24,689 nucleotides of DNA from Hymenoscyphus infarciens (Eukaryota > Ascomycota > Leotiomycetes > Helotiales > Helotiaceae). Position 1 is the first letter of the stretch. Each line of letters opens with the position of its first letter. The notes under the pieces were generated by a model, which saw only the letters and a program-made list of their open reading frames with translations, had not been told where the DNA came from and ran no database searches. The translations under genes were made by a program, and so were the position numbers. Positions 21,613 through 24,689 of the stretch are shown in pieces. Location: the NCBI GenBank assembly GCA_001414345.1, contig LLCB01000532.1, positions 1 through 24,689 of the forward strand, read 5' to 3'.

Positions 21613-21617
21613 CTAAG
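21613..21617. repeat. Target-site duplication, right copy (CTAAG)
   Basis: Same five bases as at 7360-7364, directly outside the right LTR. Confidence 0.85.
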
Positions 21618-22768
21618 GAACCTTTAGTAGAGCGTTTAGTAAGCTATATATAAGAGGATAGCTAGTTATAATAGAGTAGTTATAGTATATTTAGTTAGTC
21701 GTGAAAAATTTTTATACTAAGGCTCTTAATCCTCTCTCTCTCTCTTCTTCTACTACGATAACTCTCTATAACTTAAACTTAGCTCTATAGACTCTTAAAT
21801 ACCTAGATAATAAGAGCTAGAGGTTTATAGAATACACCGTGTATAGGTATTAAGTCTTATATCTCTATTAGAGAGGTCTATAATATTTTTTAAATATTAT
21901 ATTAAGTAAAGTAATTGAAATTAGATTTGTAAGAATAAACCGATTATAGATTAGATAGTACTTCTTAATAGAAAAATTATAAAATAGAGAATAATCGTTC
22001 TTTTAGCTAAGAGCTACTACTACTAGAATACTTAATCTTAGTCTTTTCTAAAAAGAGAATTTTAAGAGAAGATATAACGTATTTTTAAGTTAAAAACGCT
22101 CTAAGAAGCTTGAATTTAGAAGGTAAAAACTCTACTATATATATAGAGAAAAGAGGTTATATGAGACTCTCTTTTCTATAATAAACTTATAATAAAAACC
22201 TAAGATAAAATACTAATTAGTAGAAATGTTTAAAGTTAATAATATAAAGAACTAAGACTAAGTTACTACTAAAATAGAGCTTACTAACCTTTTCTAAACT
22301 ATAGCTTTACTAGCTTCTCCTCTCTTAGAATTATCTTTCTTCTTCTTCTTACTCTTCTAAGTATAAGAAGTTTAAATTTGCTCTTCCTCTACTTCCTCTT
22401 TATAAGAGTGCTTCTTATCTTAATAACCTTTTATAATAAGCTTAGAAGAGAATATTTATAAACTCTTTAGATAGGCTTTAAAGAGGACCTAAACCTAGGT
22501 TTAAATAGAGGTCTTATTCTTTATAGTATTATATAAAGACTATTAAAATATTAATAACTAAAACCTTTATAAATAGTAAAAAGTACTTATAGTAACCTTA
22601 GTATAAAGCGTCTAAGTCTCTTTTAAAAGAGTGAACTATATCTCTAAACTATTCTTTAGTACCTTTATACTAGTAATAACTAATATCTTATCTAAGGCCT
22701 TAGTAGCCTTCTTAATCTCTCTCTTCTCTTTCTTAAGCTATAGTATAGTAAACCCCTTCTTTATAAAC
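21618..22768. other. RIP-mutated DNA right of the LTR element
   Basis: AT-rich, CpA/TpG-poor flank, with a short CT microsatellite near 21732-21745. The minus strand between about 22280 and 22760 has Lys-rich open patches (for example KKATKALDKI and KKKKKDNSKRGE), but these two lie in different frames, so I do not call a gene. It is probably the other half of the older repeat that the 14-kb element split. Confidence 0.45.
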
Positions 22769-23062
22769 TATAACGGCACGAAATACACACTACTACAAAA
22801 GAGGTATATAGGAGTGCGTTTAGCAGAATAACATGCGTAGATACTAGGCACTGATATAGAAGAAAAGGAAAAACTATCCCTCTTCTACTCTAGGAGTAGG
22901 CTGCTATATATAAGAGGTTCGGACAGTACAAAAGGGTCTAAAACCGACCAACGTCATACGTCGCCTACGTAACCTTCCTAAAACAGACAATGTAAGACAA
23001 CAACTGCCGAAACCTTATATGTGGCAGGTACTCCCAGCTATCCAGGATAGCATGCCATCACA
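22769..23062 (-). repeat. 3' LTR of the second element
   Basis: On the minus strand it begins TGTGATGGCATGC at 23062 directly after a polypurine tract. On the plus strand the far end begins TATAACGGCACG, which would be TGTAACGG before one RIP-type change, giving TG...CA ends. The inner border is well supported; the outer border at 22769 is inferred from that pattern and from the composition change. Confidence 0.55.
22904..22913 (-). promoter_or_regulatory. TATA box of the second LTR
   Basis: TTATATATAG on the minus strand inside the LTR, about 150 bases from its 5' start, well placed for an LTR promoter driving leftward transcription. Confidence 0.4.
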
Positions 23063-23074
23063 TCCCCCTCCCTT
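23063..23074 (-). promoter_or_regulatory. Polypurine tract of the second element
   Basis: AAGGGAGGGGGA on the minus strand, immediately followed by the TGTGATGG start of the LTR. It is a textbook plus-strand primer for an LTR retrotransposon. Confidence 0.75.
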
Positions 23075-23169
23075 GAAAAAGACTCGTCCTCGAGTCTGTC
23101 TATCTCTTGTCGTTCAGGGTCGAATCAGGATGGTGTAAGTGTTGTAACATTTGTCGTATTCGTTGATTT

Positions 23170-23313
23170 GTCGTAAGCGAGAAGGTCAGGGTCTGAATCG
23201 TAGCTGACCCGAGTTCGTAGATGCTTTGCTTATTTGAAATTGTCGTAAGCGAGACGGTTGTCGAGATGTCGATTTTGGGTCCGAATCGTAACCGAACCAA
23301 TTCGTAGATGCTT
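23170..23313. repeat. Imperfect tandem duplication, about 72 bp
   Basis: GTCGTAAGCGAGA opens both 23170 and 23242, and TTCGTAGATGCTT closes both (23226 and 23313), with GAATCGTA shared in the middle. The units differ in length, so the copies have diverged. It lies within the pol tail. Confidence 0.7.
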
Positions 23314-23399
23314 ACAAAAGAGAGACTTCGTTTCCAATCCTTCAATATCAAAGCAAGCGTTCGCTAAAAGAGTGTGGTCCGATCCGTCCAGGAGGTCGG

Positions 23400-23490
23400 A
23401 AAAAGTTCAAAGTAAACTCAGAAAAAGTTCAAAGCAGAAAAAGTTCAAAGTAAAATCAAAAAAGTTCAAAGCAGAAAAAGTTCAAAGCAG
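23400..23490. repeat. Purine-rich tandem repeat (AAAAAGTTCAAAG), five copies
   Basis: Five copies of AAAAAGTTCAAAG separated by 3-9 bases. On the minus strand they encode Phe/Leu-rich peptides (TLNFF, CFELF), unlikely as a folded domain; this may be a slippage expansion. Confidence 0.75.
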
Positions 23491-23525
23491 AGTCAGAGGC
23501 GAACATCGAGAGGTAACGTTGTAGG

Positions 23526-23585
23526 TGACAGTAATAACTCAGTTAAGAGCTTACTTCGAGAGCGTACCGATTCGCATCCAATTCG
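23526..23585. repeat. Dispersed direct repeat, copy 1
   Basis: Shares GACAGTAATAACTCAGTTAA-like sequence and ACCGATTCGCATCC with 24156-24236. Differences are mostly transitions, and the copies are about 630 bp apart in the same frame. Confidence 0.65.
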
Positions 23586-23597
23586 AATTCAAATGAA

Positions 23598-23618
23598 ACT
23601 TCTGGCCCGGCCAGAAGT
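23598..23618. repeat. Perfect 10-bp inverted repeat, 1-nt spacer
   Basis: ACTTCTGGCC, a single C, then GGCCAGAAGT. The spacer is too short for a normal hairpin loop, so a cruciform or a palindromic binding site is more likely. It lies within the pol tail remnant. Confidence 0.7.
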
Positions 23619-24155
23619 AAAAAGAAAGTAAAGAATATAAGACTCTTATCAGAGTCGGTAGGGTTTCAGGTGGTCAAAGGCGAAGTTGTTGCCGAAGTTG
23701 TCGTGTTGCCTTGTTCCCTTCGAGGTACTTAAGGACTTATTCGTCATCTTCCGATTTCAGAAGAAAGAGTTGCTATCGGATCGTAGGGAGTTCGGAGCTG
23801 GATGGAGGGATGTTCTGAACCAAAGTGATTCGGTTTTGCTCCTTGTCCACAGCTAAAAGATCGTTCACCATTTCAGCAAAGTTGTAATTCCAGCGTCTCT
23901 TAAAAGTAGTAGACGGGTTTCGGAGCTAAGGTGTAATCTTGTCCCACATATAAAAGAACTGTTGCTATTCTCTCCAAGTATAGCCGTACTCGAAAAGCGA
24001 ACGTTTCTTCAGCGTAATCTTCTTCTTAATTCCACTTCTATCTCTTTCAACCTTTGTACCGGCGGGGACTCGGTCCGTAACCGTAGTCTTTTTAATCGTT
24101 CGCTGGTAGAGGTTCGAGGGAAGCTCAGTAGAGTCGGATAATGTTCGGTCAGGAT

Positions 24156-24236
24156 TGACAGTGATAACTTAGCTAAGAGCTCACTTCTTTGGTTCTGATG
24201 AAAAGCGTATTTCGACCGATTCGTATCCGATTCGAG
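24156..24236. repeat. Dispersed direct repeat, copy 2
   Basis: Counterpart of 23526-23585: GACAGTGATAACTTAGCTAA and ACCGATTCGTATCC, with about 20 extra bases between the two blocks. Confidence 0.65.
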
Positions 24237-24260
24237 GGAAGTGGTGGGAAGGCATCAGGG

Positions 24261-24689
24261 GCAGCGGTGTCCCTTAAGCGAAAGGGGTCTGAATTCGGGC
24301 TTTGAAAGCAAAGGAGGGTTAGATCGAGGAGGGTTTGGAGGTGGGATTTGGTTGTTAACTTCGAAGTTCGCTTTTGTAATTTGTCCTCTATCTCTCAGCT
24401 AACCGATCGTTTTGTCCTTTGATTTTGCCTCCATCTCGTTTGTATATTGTTCGTATATCGTCTGAATTTGGGAAGGTTGTCTCTTTGAGGGCTAAGCCCT
24501 TGTTGTTTCGGCGTGCGGTTACGGGTCGGAGAGGGTTTAGAGGGTTGTCTTTCGAAAAGGGGGGTGGCCCTGGAAGGGGGTTTCGCTCGACGCCTCGTGG
24601 CGGAACTGTCGACATGATGTCGAATTAGGGGGGGGGGGGGGGGAGGGGGTGAGTCGGGGGCCTGCGGGGAGTATTTAATGTTTGGATTT
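24261..24689. other. Right edge, inside the second element, no gene recognised
   Basis: GC-balanced DNA with G-rich stretches and short ORFs on both strands, without any recognised domain. It presumably belongs to the internal region of the second retroelement. Confidence 0.4.
24628..24643. repeat. Poly-G run, 16 nt
   Basis: Unbroken G tract, followed by A and five more G. It is the third long G/C homopolymer of the window. Confidence 0.8.

Larger units (their letters stand above)
6320..22768. repeat. RIP-mutated AT-rich block
   Basis: Over 16 kb of very AT-rich DNA dominated by TA, AG, CT and TT steps, while CA and TG are nearly absent; many whole 60-base rows contain none (for example 8041-8100 and 10201-10260). 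GC and CG steps survive. This is the expected product of C-to-T change at CpA on either strand in duplicated DNA, the RIP process of filamentous ascomycetes. Long ORFs are missing because CAA, CAG and TGG codons became stops. It contains a complete LTR element plus flanking DNA that is also mutated. Confidence 0.92.
23038..24260 (-). pseudogene. C-terminal part of a Gypsy polyprotein with an unknown domain
   Basis: A minus-strand frame (1 modulo 3) runs from about 24.26 kb to a TAG at 23038-23040, broken by a few TGA, TAG and TAA codons. The end reads FDPERQEIDRLEDESFSREG followed by DVMACYPG; an LEDESF...GDVM ending that overlaps the polypurine tract is typical of Gypsy pol ORFs. Upstream, 23640-24170 encodes a Trp- and charge-rich segment (for example NPSTTFKRRWNYNFAEMVND and QNRITLVQNIPPSS) that I do not recognise. 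A short module (K-stop-AL-stop-VITV) is present twice, at about 23.53 and 24.16 kb. Reverse transcriptase and integrase would lie outside the window. Region 24261-24689 carries no frame I trust. Confidence 0.55.
22769..24689 (-). mobile_element. Second Gypsy-type LTR element, 3' end only, truncated by the window
   Basis: A 294-bp LTR candidate, an adjoining polypurine tract and the C-terminal end of a pol-type ORF all read on the minus strand, so the rest of the element lies beyond the right edge. CpA and TpG are common here, and only scattered stops interrupt the frame, so RIP has been light. The abrupt change in composition at about 22770 coincides with the LTR end. Confidence 0.65.

Noticed and set aside
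6320..22768. Mitochondrial insertion or centromere as explanation for the AT-rich block
   Set aside because: The CpA/TpG-specific loss, paired LTRs with target duplication and Gypsy protein remnants explain it; no mitochondrial gene was seen. A centromere cannot be excluded from sequence alone, but nothing requires it.
22631..22831. Plus-strand 66-residue membrane-like ORF
   Set aside because: It starts without ATG, spans the RIP border into the second LTR, and its hydrophobicity is explained by AT-rich codons.

Overview
This looks like nuclear DNA of a filamentous ascomycete. Reasons: short introns (45-62 nt) with fungal splice signals, pyrimidine-rich gene-upstream DNA, a signal-peptide/kelch/transmembrane protein, and a long AT-rich block almost without CpA and TpG, the mark of repeat-induced point mutation (RIP). 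The retroelement remnants and the kelch protein resemble types I associate with Leotiomycetes, but this placement is from memory and was not searched.

Layout. 1-3264: GC-balanced DNA with no strong gene; two weak minus-strand candidates lie here (a small spliced ORF at 1403-1627 and a CPVCG-bearing fragment at about 1983-2160). 3265-5980: the one convincing host gene, five exons, 832 codons, encoding a probable secreted or surface kelch-repeat protein with one transmembrane helix and a long low-complexity tail. 5981-6320: transition, with a 21-nt G run. 6320-22768: AT-rich, RIP-mutated block. 22769-24689: a second, much less mutated Gypsy-type element entering from the right edge.

The AT-rich block is largely one 14.25-kb LTR retrotransposon at 7365-21612 on the minus strand. 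It has 184-bp LTRs and a perfect 5-bp target duplication (CTAAG). Reading leftwards: 5' LTR, gag remnant, pol (protease, reverse transcriptase, RNase H, integrase, chromodomain, heptapeptide-repeat tail), then an unexpected third reading frame of about 6.4 kb that keeps one frame all the way into the 3' LTR. All differences I could count between the two LTRs are transitions.

The most interesting item is this third reading frame. It is about 2,100 codons, has no domain I recognise, and carries three internal tandem repeats whose periods (51, 21 and 39 bp) are all multiples of three. It lies inside the LTRs, so it moved with the element. Stops in these frames are mostly of the type RIP makes, so every element gene is dead here. 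No tRNA, rRNA or CRISPR was seen.
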